A stretch of 64,000 nucleotides of DNA from Isoetes taiwanensis (lineage: Eukaryota > Streptophyta > Lycopodiopsida > Isoetales > Isoetaceae): contig JAJEKV010000028.1 of NCBI GenBank assembly GCA_021234155.1, positions 3,740,567 through 3,804,566 of the forward strand, read 5' to 3'. The translations under genes and the position numbers were made by a program. Of this stretch, positions 31,183 to 41,389 are shown one piece after another. Each line of letters opens with the position of its first letter. The stretch's first letter is position 1. The notes below the pieces were generated by a model. That model worked only from the letters and a program-made list of their open reading frames with translations, was not told where the DNA came from and did not search any database.

Positions 31183-32040
31183 TGACGTTCCATGCATTTA
31201 TACGGTATACGTATGCATATTATGACACGTCACCAGGGTATAAGTAGACCCTCATGGGTCAATAGGGGATAATTTGAGTTAACCTAACAGGATTTTTATT
31301 AGCTATGCTAAAATATTAGTGAGTAAATAACCTAATTAGGATAATTAGGTTATTAATTAGTAAAAGTCAGCCAATTAGGCAATGTCACCTGGCCCAAATC
31401 GTTTGACCAGCGGGAACTTGCTAAGTTTGGAGGGCAAATTGGGGCCCTATCCCCAATTCTGCCCCAAATCAAATTGGGAGAGTTGGAGGAAGGAGGAGCT
31501 ACCAGCTACCACAATGGAAGCCTTTCATGACACAATGGCTCTAGCCAAGGGACCAGTTAATCCCTAGATAGTCTGTGCTTCAGCTACCCCTTCTCTAATT
31601 GGATGGAATGGTTAATTTCTCTTTATTAAGATGATGATGTATACTTTGATTACGATTGTGTTCTCTCTTTCTGTTTCTCCTGTGTGTCTGGGGTTAAGGG
31701 AGGGTAGAGACCTGAAATCTTTCTAGAAGTAGAGATGTCTCTAGCTAGAACATTTAAGACCCAGTAAATGCGGCCTGTGCACAAGAGCCCATGGTTATGG
31801 ATGTTATATCGTGATTCAGATAACGGCGACGATGGTGAAATGGGGGTGCGGTCTTGCCTAGCGTGGCTACATGACTCGTACATTGTGCTAGGTTTATAGT
31901 CAGTCCTCGCATTGGGGTCGGGTATGGGCTGACACCTCCTGGGTCGCAGAAAACGTGCCTATATGGACGTCGTGGGCTCGATGGGTGTGCCAAGGCGGCC
32001 CATGGATTTTGGGGGGTTCAAGTCAAGTACGGATTGAGGG
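31183..32040 (+). repeat. 3' LTR of gypsy G1 (right end uncertain)
   Basis: This begins TGACGTTCC right after the polypurine tract. It is a diverged homologue of the LTR sequences at 35213-36082 and 37682-38870: shared blocks include AGGGAGGGTAGAGACC and GCGGCCTGTGCACAAGAGCC. The expected end (GGGGACGTCA, as at 37682) was not found, so the right boundary is a guess. Confidence 0.55.
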
Positions 32041-32229
32041 GGGGAGGGGGGGTCGCTAAGGAGGCACGCATCCTCTAGTACATCGATGGATCCATTGTGG
32101 CCGGGAAGGGGACGCCTCCCTGACCTGCCTCATCGGACCCGGGAGATGTGACTCGGAGTAATTTCATAGGGTGATCCCATGAGATTGCGTCTCCGGAAGG
32201 CTACAACCACGCCATAGCATGTTTCAGCC

Positions 32230-33206
32230 TATCTGTAAAATGTGCACAGGAGATATCTCCGTGTTCCTCACCCGGACACTTGGCCATCCCAAGTGGTCTG
32301 AGTTAGATGGAGGGCATTTCCATGGTGATGTAGTTGCCACATGAGGGAATTTCCCCGTATCTGTATGATGGGAGCATTGTATAGATTTTGGGAGCGTCAC
32401 AGAGAATGCCAAGTTCCTCATGCTCATGAGTCTCCACCAAGAATATAATGTTCCATAGTTTGAGAATGTCTTCCATGAAATCTAGTTTCTTGTTGTCCAT
32501 GCCATTCGCCACATGCAAATTATAATGGTTCGGAGTTCCTAATCTTGTAGTGGTTCTACTACCACTTTACCATTTCTCCAACGAGCTTTTTGGCCCCATG
32601 TTTGGCTTCCCTCATTTTTTGAATCTCTTGTTTATGCTGTGCATTTTGGGTGGGTGTTAAGTTCTCATTTATCTATATGCTTTTCCCTTTTAGGTCTACT
32701 CTTTTTTGCAAGATGGCCAACTTGTGACCCCTGTCAACAAACGTACCACCTGTTTCTATTCTTTCCATTTGGTTTGCTTGCGCTGAAATCCTCAGCTATC
32801 TCGCTTTGATGTATTTTCATATATTGTGCCACATTTTACTTCTTCTTTAATTTTCTCATCTTCCCTCTTGGATAGTCCTGCTATTGTGATATTTAGAGCT
32901 CTATGCTGCTTGTCCTTGTCACTTTTTGATTCATCAAACTTCTGGTTTAGCTTCCCAACTAGTTCCCTCAAGGATCCGCTTTCATCATCATCACCAATAT
33001 AGTGATGATGATGTTCTTTCCGAATTCATGTTTGCTATTTCTTCTTTCATTATAGCACTCTGTGCTTTCAGATCTGTGATACTGCCAGTAAGGTTATTTA
33101 TAGTTTGTTTCACAGAGCACATCATTTGTATCATCATTTCCCTTGTTGTTGACAACTCGTTTACAACCTTCAAGAGCATGGATATTAAATCTAGTAATCC
33201 TTGCAT
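32230..33206 (-). pseudogene. Possible LINE 5' fragment (coiled coil plus endonuclease start)
   Basis: The minus strand shows a leucine- and methionine-rich heptad-like segment (33206-32991, LLDLISMLLKVVNELS, VKQTINNLTGSITDLKAQ). After charged sequence follows HVANGMDNKKLDFMEDILKL directly continued by WNIIFLVETHEHEEL (32518-32470), then IPSCGNYITMEMPS. A coiled-coil ORF followed by W(D/N)IIFL.ETH is the layout of a LINE with an AP-endonuclease (the E of ETH is catalytic). Only the endonuclease start is visible. The assignment is tentative. Confidence 0.4.
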
Positions 33207-33214
33207 TGGAAAAC

Positions 33215-33755
33215 CTCCTGAATGCTGTACATGTTACATCAGAGCTAGATGAATATGCCCTCCTCAAGACATGCTGGAAATATATCCACTCTATTGAAAG
33301 GTGGAGGGTAGAATAAACTGTATGGGCAGGGATGAACGCTAGTTTGAAGAATCCAGGGTTGGAGTTGCAAAGGCAAAACCTTTGCCCTGTTGCAAAGCTA
33401 TTGAAACAAGGTTTTGAGCATAGATGTAGCTGTATATCTTGGCGTGGCATTGTTGACTTCAATATTTACAGTCGTGGAGTCCTTTCCAGCAGTCGTGGAG
33501 CCCAATGATTTATCAAATTATGTCATCGAGCCTGTTGCAGTATTGAAATTTATTGAAATTTATAGAAATTATATTCAAGCCTGTTACAGCACTAATTATT
33601 AAATTGTCTATCACAGGCATCCGACAGAGATGTCTGAGACCCCTTTTTCTGCTATTTTTTGTTGGGCCTTTCCCATGGAGCCAAATTTAGCTGTAGCGCC
33701 CCCCCAGATCTATTGCTGACTTGCTCTTTCCATTCCATTATCTAGTCAATTCTTT
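33215..33755. other. No gene seen
   Basis: Short frames only. Local duplications occur near 33470-33500 (AGTCGTGGAG twice) and 33540-33570 (GAAATTTAT repeated). Confidence 0.35.
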
Positions 33756-33759
33756 GTTC

Positions 33760-35205
33760 CTTTGCCGGGTGGTGAAACCCCTTACTTTATTGTCCTTCAC
33801 ACGCTTCACTAACATCTTCAACTAGTTCCTTCTAACATGCCACAAGCACAATTGGATTGCTGAAGTGGGCCAAACATTCGGCAATGCCTTAATCTCGGTC
33901 TTTGCATCATCCACAATGAAGCAAGAGGGAGCCTCAAGTGGGATCTACTTTGTGAATGTGTTGCTTCATAGCAATGAGCCACGAGCGGGCTTCTTCTTCT
34001 TCTTCCTGGCTAGATGTCAGGACCCAAGCAATTGACACACCATTCCCGTAGCTATCAAACATTAACAAAGTATATAGACTATAGCAATGATCATTGGTCT
34101 TGAAGGTTGAATCCATGGCAATAGCATTCCCTTTGCCATGTTCCAATAAAATCTTCAACTGAAATGGAGTGATCACACCTAGAGTGAATGGCTTGCCTTC
34201 TTGCTACAAGAAAACACAGTCTTGGTGGAGAGAAACCCGCATCCTGATATTCTCAAAAACATTTGGATGTAGCAGCCAAGTGTCTCTCGCAAGTTTACGA
34301 GATATGTTGTGCAGTCATCCATATCAACAATTTGATCCCTTTTTTTCTCTTTTAGGGGATTCATTCTCCTTTGTGAGGCCCAATCTTCCTCATGCTTTCT
34401 CATGACCTGCTGGAAGGTGTGATTTTGATGCAGCAAATTCCTAGCCCAAAGCTTCTTCTCCTTGGATAGCCAAGGGCACATTAAACCTGGTTTTCTCACA
34501 ATTAGGATCTCGTGATCCATGAAGGCTTTCCATCCGAATTAACATGGTTGGCCTCATAGGAAGTTATCTTGGTGCACTCGGACCTCAAGTATAATTGCTT
34601 CAGCTGGAAGTGGCACAAGCAGCCACGCTTGGTACTGGGACCCCTGTCCCTCTTCGAGTAATTTGGATCTAATGTCTTGGCCTCGGCCACCAATGCCATT
34701 TTTTTTTTCAAGCACCTTCCGAGTTATTTGGCTACGAAGGTCTTTTCGCCTGTAAGCAGAGTAGTACCTGCAAAATCCACCACTCTATGATAATTTCAAA
34801 TTCATGTAGCATTTCAGACTAAGAATATAACAAAGACAACATTGAAACCACAAATCCCCAATTAAATGCTCAAATAGTGCTGCACAGGTATGCGTTTTTG
34901 TCAACATTCCTCTTCAAGTCATCTAATCTCCTGCAACTAGAGGTCCTCTTGTAAAAATCGGTGTTCGTGTCTGGCCAATTTTCCTACCCAGTTATGAAAT
35001 CCATAGCCCTCTCACTAGGAAAAGAGTAGACAATTTGAGCCCACTGCCCCGTGCCATTGGCCCCCTTTTCTTCATCAGCAGGAATCGCATTCAAATTGAA
35101 AGTAGGCTTCGAGACCTCTTCAATTGCCCAATCTAGATTGTTCTTCGAGAATGAACCAATTAGAGGACACTGGATGTTCAATAATTTTAGCCTCTGGAAC
35201 ATCAC
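33760..35205 (-). pseudogene. MULE/FAR1-type transposase remnant
   Basis: This belongs to the Mutator-like transposase group that also gave rise to the FAR1/FHY3 regulators. Parts in order: an N-terminal exon (35205-34984 and on to about 34860); a short intron; an exon with RKDLRSQITRKVLEKK and STKRGCLCHF (34711-34502); a segment up to 34179; and the catalytic part (34176 to about 33800). The last has IAMDSTFKTNDHCYSLYTLL (first catalytic Asp), SIAWVLTSSQ, PSCFIVDDAKTEIKAL (second Asp) and LCLWHVRRN. The third acidic residue and the SWIM zinc finger are not visible. Stops at 34179, 34502 and elsewhere make it a pseudogene. The right end is cut by the LTR at 35213. Confidence 0.75.
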
Positions 35206-35212
35206 AGGCGGC

Positions 35213-36082
35213 TAGAGGGCCACTGCCCTTCTTCGACTTGAACCTCATTGAAGGTGACTCATCACCCAAGAGGTGTCGAGCTCATGCCTTACCCACACGC
35301 AGTGGCAAGCCATTAAGCCTAGCCTGCTAAGATCCCTAGTAGGCTTTACACACCAGAGGGATCAGTCAGTGATGGGACAAGTTCTCCTTATTCCACCGGT
35401 CTAGCCCTGCCACTCACAACCAGGCGGGCTCTTGTACACGGGCCGCATTAATTGGGAATTAATGAGGTTATCTAGAATCATCTGCTACTGAAGGTCTTAG
35501 GGCCTCTACCCCCCTTCCCACATACACCGGAGAGCATAAAATGAAACATCATCATTATAAAACTGAGATACTGAATAACATCTAATCTATCTACCTAAAC
35601 ATACATGGTTAGGTTCATTCGTTAAAGCTGGTGATCTTAGCATCTATAAGGCTGCTAAGACTGATCTACCTTACTATCCTAACAGGTTACCTGATCCTTG
35701 GCTTGCTTCTGCTCCTCGAATCGCGTCCATGCCTTCACTCGGTCTGAATGTAGCTGCTCCTGGAAGAACTATTGTGAAAAAGCGACTTGGTTGCACAATG
35801 CGGACTAGCAGCTTGGCTTGGCCAAAGTGGCCCAACGAAGCCAAAATACGAAAATGGAAAGGGTTTAGGGTTTTCCCTTTTGTTCCTTTTACATGACCTT
35901 TTAGGTTTAGGTTAGAAGGGGCCAATGGGGCTTTGCCATTTGGCAAAGGGATTTAATTGCATATGCTTAATATACATGTGCAACTCTTTATGTCTCTCAA
36001 GTACTTGTCATGGTGACATGTACGCGTGGCATAACACTATAAAATACGTATTCGGACCATATATTATGCTGAAACATCACAA
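35213..36082 (-). repeat. 3' LTR of gypsy G2 (truncated at its left end)
   Basis: Homologous to the LTR at 37682-38870 from CTAGAGGGCCACTGCCCTTC onward, including ACGCAGTGGCAAGCCATTA and TTTACACACCAGAGGGATC. The roughly 560 bp that lie to the left of this block in the G3 LTR are missing here, so the LTR is truncated against the MULE remnant. Read on the minus strand it starts TGTGATGTTTC after the polypurine tract. Confidence 0.7.
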
Positions 36083-36100
36083 TCTCCCCACCTTGAATTG
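36083..36100 (-). promoter_or_regulatory. Polypurine tract of gypsy G2
   Basis: On the minus strand AATTCAAGGTGGGGAGAT directly precedes the LTR. Just upstream GAGGACAACAT matches the same position in G1 (GAGGACAACATTATTCC). Confidence 0.6.
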
Positions 36101-36705
36101 ATGTTGTCCTCGCCATCACGTGTCTCCCCTCCTTGGAAACTGCATGAATCTTGCAACACATTCTATGCATACAATTTTATAACACAATTACCCCAAGGTA
36201 ATATTTAAGTCTAAATTTCATAATCACATCATAGTAAGGTGATCTCTCAACCCTTACATTATCATCTAATATTCACAAAATTTTATGGTTTGCACCATTA
36301 TCATTAACAGAGTTTCAAAATTCTATAATTTAAGGTCCATTTGGTCTCCTTGCAACACATTATGACAAAACATGTGTTGCAAGTCTTCGCAGTGCGACCC
36401 TCCTGTCGCTAGACACTCCTATTGGCCTGCAGGTCAAACGCTACGTTAGTACACATTTAATTATTACAAAGTTGGTTAACCACCCATTTAATTACAATTT
36501 ATATGGATGAAAGGCTAAAATCCCGGCGTAGCCCTATCATGCCTAAGATGATCACTCATGCCTACACCCTTAGTTGCCTTTGGCGTGAAGGATGGCGTCC
36601 TCCCCGTAGTAGACATTGACTAGAGGTGCTTTCCTATCAATGCATGACTAAATGACCTCTTATCTCTCAATTTTGTCTACTTCCGTGGCGACGGGAGTAG
36701 ACTTC
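36101..36705 (-). other. 3' untranslated region of gypsy G2
   Basis: Non-coding, AT-rich, and partly homologous to 38970-39580 and 47920-48530 (CCTTGCAACACATT, TTGGCCTGCAGGTC, TTGACTAGAGGTGC, ACCTCTTATCTCTC). Confidence 0.5.
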
Positions 36706-37681
36706 TTAATCTACCTCACACTCACCTATCAGTTCGGTGTCGACTACTTCAGTGATGAGCCAACCCTTGCATTGCTCCATGAATTGGGAGTACTGCCTCT
36801 CTAAATCTGATTGTAGTACCCACGTAGCATCTTCCATAGGCAAGTGCGTCCATTTCACTAGGTATTGGAGAAATTGAGATCTTCTTATTTTCTTATAGGA
36901 CCTGTCAAGAAGAACCTCTGGGATGATTTCAAGCTGATCGTCCGTCATTTCCAGTAACTCTGTTGTCTCCAATACTTCCTCTGGATTAGGAGTGTGCCTC
37001 TTCAGGAGACTTACATAGAATACCCTATGGATTTTGAGATGTGCTGGCAGATCCAACTTGTAGGGTTAGTTACCTATTCTTTTGGTTATCCTGAACGGCC
37101 CAGCCCATCTTGGAGCAAGTTTCTTGCAATTGCTGATGCGGAGCTTCGCTTGCTTGGCTTTGATCTTCAACCACACATTGTCCCCTAATTGGAACTCTCT
37201 TACTCTTCTGTGCTTATTGGCTACACTCTTCTGCCGGCTTCTTGCTGCTAGAAAATATCCTCTCACTTCTTCCACCAATTGTTGCATGTGGGCTAGCATC
37301 ATGCGCTCCGTCTGCCCATCCGTCTGAGGATGATATGCCGTGCTTATTGAGAGTTTCGTCTGGATGGTGGTGAAGAGGTCTTGCCAGAAAGCACTCATGA
37401 ACTCGACAATTTGTCCACTACTATCATTAAGGCGTCCTTGCCTCTTATGGTTCTTGGGAGCCCTGCTATGAATTCTATGCTTATTACTTCCCATTTGGCA
37501 TTTGGCACTGGCAATGGCTCCAACACTCCTGGAATTTGAAGTTGTTCTGCCTTCATCTGCCTAGCTTTCTCGAATGTACCTGGCTATCTGCTTCTTCATG
37601 TCGGGCCAGAAGTAGCTACTTCAAATCTTGAAGTACGTCTTCATAAAACCCGCATGCTCGGCTATTGGGCTATTGTGTGTG
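36706..37681 (-). pseudogene. Gypsy G2 integrase and chromodomain, internally deleted
   Basis: The C-terminal frame (37056-36706) has LPAHLKIHRVFYVSLLKRHT, then SQFLQYLVKWTHLPMEDATW, a chromodomain that marks the chromovirus branch of Ty3/gypsy. The integrase frame (37494-37066) has FMSAFWQDLFTTIQTKLSIS, AYHPQTDGQTER and GDNVWLKIKAKQAKL. Between TDGQTER and MLAHMQQL about 75 residues present in the other copies are missing, an internal deletion. The N-terminal side is cut at 37681 by the LTR of G3, just after HNSPIAEHAGFMKTYFK. Confidence 0.85.
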
Positions 37682-38870
37682 TGACGTCCCCTACTCATAT
37701 ACGGTGCACTCACCGTATACAAACAGGAGTTCATCCCCCATACCAGCTCCATGCTGATACAGGGCCCTCCACATATCACTGCACCCGTAACGAATCCCAG
37801 TGGGAAGAGTGAAGGGGTCATTTTACCCCGTCTCCCTCAGGGTCTACCTAGCTGCGGAAGCGTAAGCATACAATGTCAGTACATAACATCATCACATATC
37901 CACCTCGAAGGGTGGTACATCAACATCTGCATAGACAAAGATCAGCACGATACATATGGGTTCCTACCCAAGGCTCAGACTCCAGGGGATGACTGACGGC
38001 TTGGGTCTCCAGAGTTCATTGCAGACAGAATCATGACAATGGATTTGGCTGGCATGAGAACATGGCATAGGGTTGTCCACTCCATCCGCCCCTCCTGTGC
38101 ACACTTTGCAGAGTAGGCTGAAAAGTGTTGGGACCTGACTGTAGCCCGCCGGATGCATAGCCAAAGGGGCTATTCCTGGGTTATATCTCCCCAGTTCCGA
38201 TGGGGCAGGTAGAGATCTCTCCCCCCAGAGATCTACATGCTGACTCAAGGAGACTAGAGGGCCACTGCCCTTATTCGACTGGAACCCACTGGAGAGTGAC
38301 GCATCACTCCACGGGTGTCGAGCCCATGCCTTGCCCACACGCAGTGGCAAGCCATTAGACCTAGTCCACAATGATCCCCGGTAGACTTTACACACCAGAG
38401 GGATCGTTCAAGAGTCAGAACACGAAGCTCTTTATAAGCCAGTCTGGCCCCTTCACCCACAACCAGGTGTGGCTCCTGTGCACATGCCGAATCTACAGTG
38501 TGCTAGAGAGGCTAATCTAGGAGCATCAACTACTAAGCTTTAGGGTCTCTACCCCCCTTCCCAATACAAGGAGTTCACAGAGATACATCATCCATATACA
38601 TCACAGAAGAACTAAAGAACTAAATCTAATCTACATCATAGAGTTAGGTTCTTTAGTTAGTGTCTGGTATCGAGGAATCTAAATGGCTGCTATGGGCGAT
38701 TTAATATGCTAAACCTACTGATACAATGACTGGAAGACAGTTTAGACTATTAAATCGACTAAATACCTGATCCTTGGCTCGCTCCTGCTGCCCTGAATTC
38801 GACCATCCTACTGAACTGCTTGAAGATGGAGCCATTATCTTATGAAATAACTTATCAATTCGTAACATCA
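37682..38870 (-). repeat. 3' LTR of gypsy G3
   Basis: The left tip in plus orientation is TGACGTCCCC, so the LTR ends GGGGACGTCA on its own strand. G1 begins TGACGTTCC, so the LTR tips form an inverted repeat. It is inserted into the G2 integrase gene (CTATTGTGTG at the junction). The right boundary is approximate: from about 38870 the sequence becomes AT-rich and no clean polypurine tract is seen. Confidence 0.6.
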
Positions 38871-39580
38871 TTAAAACAAGTTACTCACTAGCTTCACTTA
38901 TCACGACATTTTAGTTTATCAAAATTTTAATATTTCATATATATAATTATCCTTCGAGGTACTCTTCATTCCTTGCAACACATTCCAACAAAATTTGTGT
39001 TGCAAGTCTTCGTAGCTCGACCTCCTTGCCCTCCGGAGCGCTCTATTGGCCTGCAGGTCGACACTACATTAGTACCATTTTAATTATTAAAAAAAAATTT
39101 GGTTATAAGATGACCACCCCACTTATCTACATGAATGCATGACTAATCTCCCGGCGTAGGAAGAGGATGCTTCTTCCATCGTGGCCGAGGAGACAACGCC
39201 CTATAATGCCTATATGGCGCTCATGCCTACACCTTTAGTTGCCTAACGTGGAGGATAGGGTCCTTCCCGTATATGGGGCGTGAAGGATAGGGTCCTCCCC
39301 GTAGGCATTGACTAGAGGTGCTTTTCCTATCAATGCATTCCTGAGTGACCTCTTATCTCTCGAGGTCGTCTACTTCCGTGGGACAGAAGTAGACTTTCTA
39401 ATCTACCTTCCAACTCATCCAAGCGGAACCGCGGTCATGCCTACATTGACATTACACCACGTTCTAGAGATCACCGTAGCGGTCTCATCATCGGTAACAA
39501 CGCATGCAACCCATACCTAGCATAGGTTGCATGCGTAGATTAATCTTAACTACACATATAATTAATCTACAAAAATCGAC
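38870..39580 (-). other. 3' untranslated region of gypsy G3, unit 1
   Basis: Non-coding. It contains two versions of GGATAGGGTCCT(T/C)CCCGTA, GCATGCAACC and GGTTGCATGC as an inverted pair near 39502-39534, and the end of the pol frame near 39580. It matches unit 2 at 47820-48530 almost perfectly. Confidence 0.5.
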
Positions 39581-39709
39581 ATGCCTGAGCCGATTTCTTC
39601 GGAGATGACCTTGCCGTCCCATTGCTCCATAAACTGTGGGTACTGCTTTAATAGATCTTTCTTAAGTACCCATGTCGCGTCTTCCACCCGCAAGTGCTTC
39701 CACTTGACC

Positions 39710-39713
39710 AAAT
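39710..39713. repeat. 4-bp target duplication AAAT (left) of the MITE
   Basis: AAAT precedes GGGTAAAAGC and recurs at 39922-39925. Confidence 0.75.
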
Positions 39714-39921
39714 GGGTAAAAGCTTCCACCCTTGTGACCAAAAGGTATTGGTAGCTGGACTTTGGAGTCTTGGACCGTATAATATCCTTAAGGTATGTTT
39801 TAGAACTTTGTTAAGGTCTCTTTATCAATATTAGAATGAAAAGAAAAATGAGAAAGTACCGATTCTGAAGGTGTATGTATTTCAGGTTCCAAAAGTGGTA
39901 CACCTTAACATGCTTTTACCC
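39714..39921. mobile_element. 208-bp MITE of the GGGTAAAAG transposon family
   Basis: The left end is GGGTAAAAGCTTCCACC and the right end, reversed, is GGGTAAAAGCATGTTAAGG. That is a perfect 10-bp terminal repeat followed by a weaker match. AAAT is duplicated on both sides. The tip GGGTAAAAG and the 4-bp duplication are the same as in the 8.8-kb element, so that element's transposase is the likely mobiliser. It is absent from the equivalent place in tandem unit 2 (near 48662), so it arrived after the duplication or was lost there. Confidence 0.75.
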
Positions 39922-39925
39922 AAAT
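39922..39925. repeat. 4-bp target duplication AAAT (right) of the MITE
   Basis: Second copy of AAAT, followed by TCCAAC of the gypsy sequence. Confidence 0.75.
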
Positions 39926-41380
39926 TCCAACAAACTCTGATGGAGTTTATCAAGTCAAGAACTATTTCACAAATTGCTCCTCGCGCCATTTCCAACAACG
40001 TTTTGGAAGTATGCTTCTTCAATAAGCTCACGTGGAAGACTTTATGAATCTTTAGGTGTGCTGGCAGGTCTAACTTGTAGGATTGATTTCCTACTCTCTG
40101 GACTATTCTGAAAGGTCCAGCCCACCTTGGAGCAAGCTTCTTACAATTTCGGCGCGAGCTTAGCCGCTTCACTTTGATCTTGAGCCACACATCATCGCCA
40201 ACTTGGAACTCTCTGACTGTTCGATGCTTGTCGGCGATGCTCTTTTGTCGACTTCTTGCTGCAAGAAGATATCCTCGAACTTCTTCCACGAGCTGTTGCA
40301 TGTCGGCCAACATTTGCTGCGAAACCTCTACTTTTGACACGGGATTGTGCCAAGTGTCTGGAGTTAGGCATTGATAGCCGTAGTTGATCATAAACGGCGA
40401 CATTTGGGATGATTCCTGCTTGGTGCTATTATACGCAAACTCCACCAAGTGAATAAATTCTTCCCACATACCTTGCTTGTTCCAGACATAGTTTCGGAGC
40501 ATATCCTCCAAAATTCTGTTGGTCCGCTCTATTTGCCCATCCGTCTGAGGATGATAGGCTGTGCTCATGGATAGCTTCGTCTGAATCGTCGCAAAGAGGC
40601 CTTGCCAAAAGGCGCTCATGAACTTCGGATCTCTGTCGGAGATAATCTCCCTTGGCATGCCATGAAGCCTGAAGATTTCTTTGTTGAAGAGCTTCGCTGT
40701 ATCCATAGCCGTGTCTGTGGTCCTGCAAGGCACAAAATGTGCCATTTTTGACAACTTGTCGACCACTACCATCAAGGCATCCTTCCCTCTTACTGTCCTT
40801 GGAAGCCCTGTTATGAAGTCCATGCTGATGACCTCCCACTTAGCGTTTGGCACCGCTAATGGTTCCAATGCCCCTGGAATTCGAAGCTGCTATGCCTTCG
40901 TCTGCTGACATAGCTGACATTCTTTGATGTAGCGAGCTACCTGCTTCTTCATTCCTGGCCAATAATAGCTGCTGCACACTTTGAAATATGTCTTCATAAA
41001 TCCTGCATGGCCAGCTATTGGGCTGTTGTGGGTGTCGTGGAGAATCAGCTTCCTTACACCTGATGATTCTGGCACGCACAACATGTTCTTATGATATAAG
41101 AGATTACCTTCCTTCTTAAAATTTTTGAAGGTTTCCCTCTCCTTATCTGTCCTTGCCTCCTTGCACAAGCTTGCCCATACTTCCTTGAAGTCCGCATCTG
41201 TTGGCAAGGCTTCTTCAATCTTCTTCCCGAAGTTGCTGGAGAGCGTCGAAATTGCATTGCAATGCACTCTAGTTGTCAGGGGATGCCTTGAAAGCACATC
41301 CGCTACCACATTGAGCTTCCCCGGCTTGTAGACTATATCAAAGTCATACTCTTCGAGGAACTCCATCCACCTTCGCTGCC

Positions 41381-41389
41381 TCAGATTAA
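41381..41389. repeat. 9-bp target duplication TCAGATTAA (left) of the Pack-MULE
   Basis: It recurs at 42453-42461. Removing the element and one copy restores CACCTTAATCTGAGGCAGCG on the minus strand (HLNLRQR of the gypsy RNase H). Confidence 0.9.

Larger units (their letters stand above)
39580..41380 (-). pseudogene. Gypsy G3 (unit 1) RNase H end, integrase and chromodomain
   Basis: The frame at 41489-40890 has the RNase H end ([33 protein letters not shown]) and the integrase HHCC domain (HNSPIAGHAGFMKTYFK, CQLCQQTK). The frame at 40868-39882 has MDFITGLPRTVRGKDALMVV (first Asp), SDRDPKFMSAFWQGL (second Asp), YHPQTDGQIERTNRILED (Glu), the GDDVWLKIK linker and LPAHLKIHKVFHVSLLKKHT. A MITE at 39714-39921 interrupts the chromodomain that follows; the same region reads on in unit 2. 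A stop between the two frames (about 40890) and odd CHG-type changes (40145-40165) may be sequencing error. Confidence 0.85.

Noticed and set aside
34169-34405. Plus-strand open frame opposite the MULE transposase
   Set aside because: Shadow of the minus-strand transposase, which has the recognised motifs.
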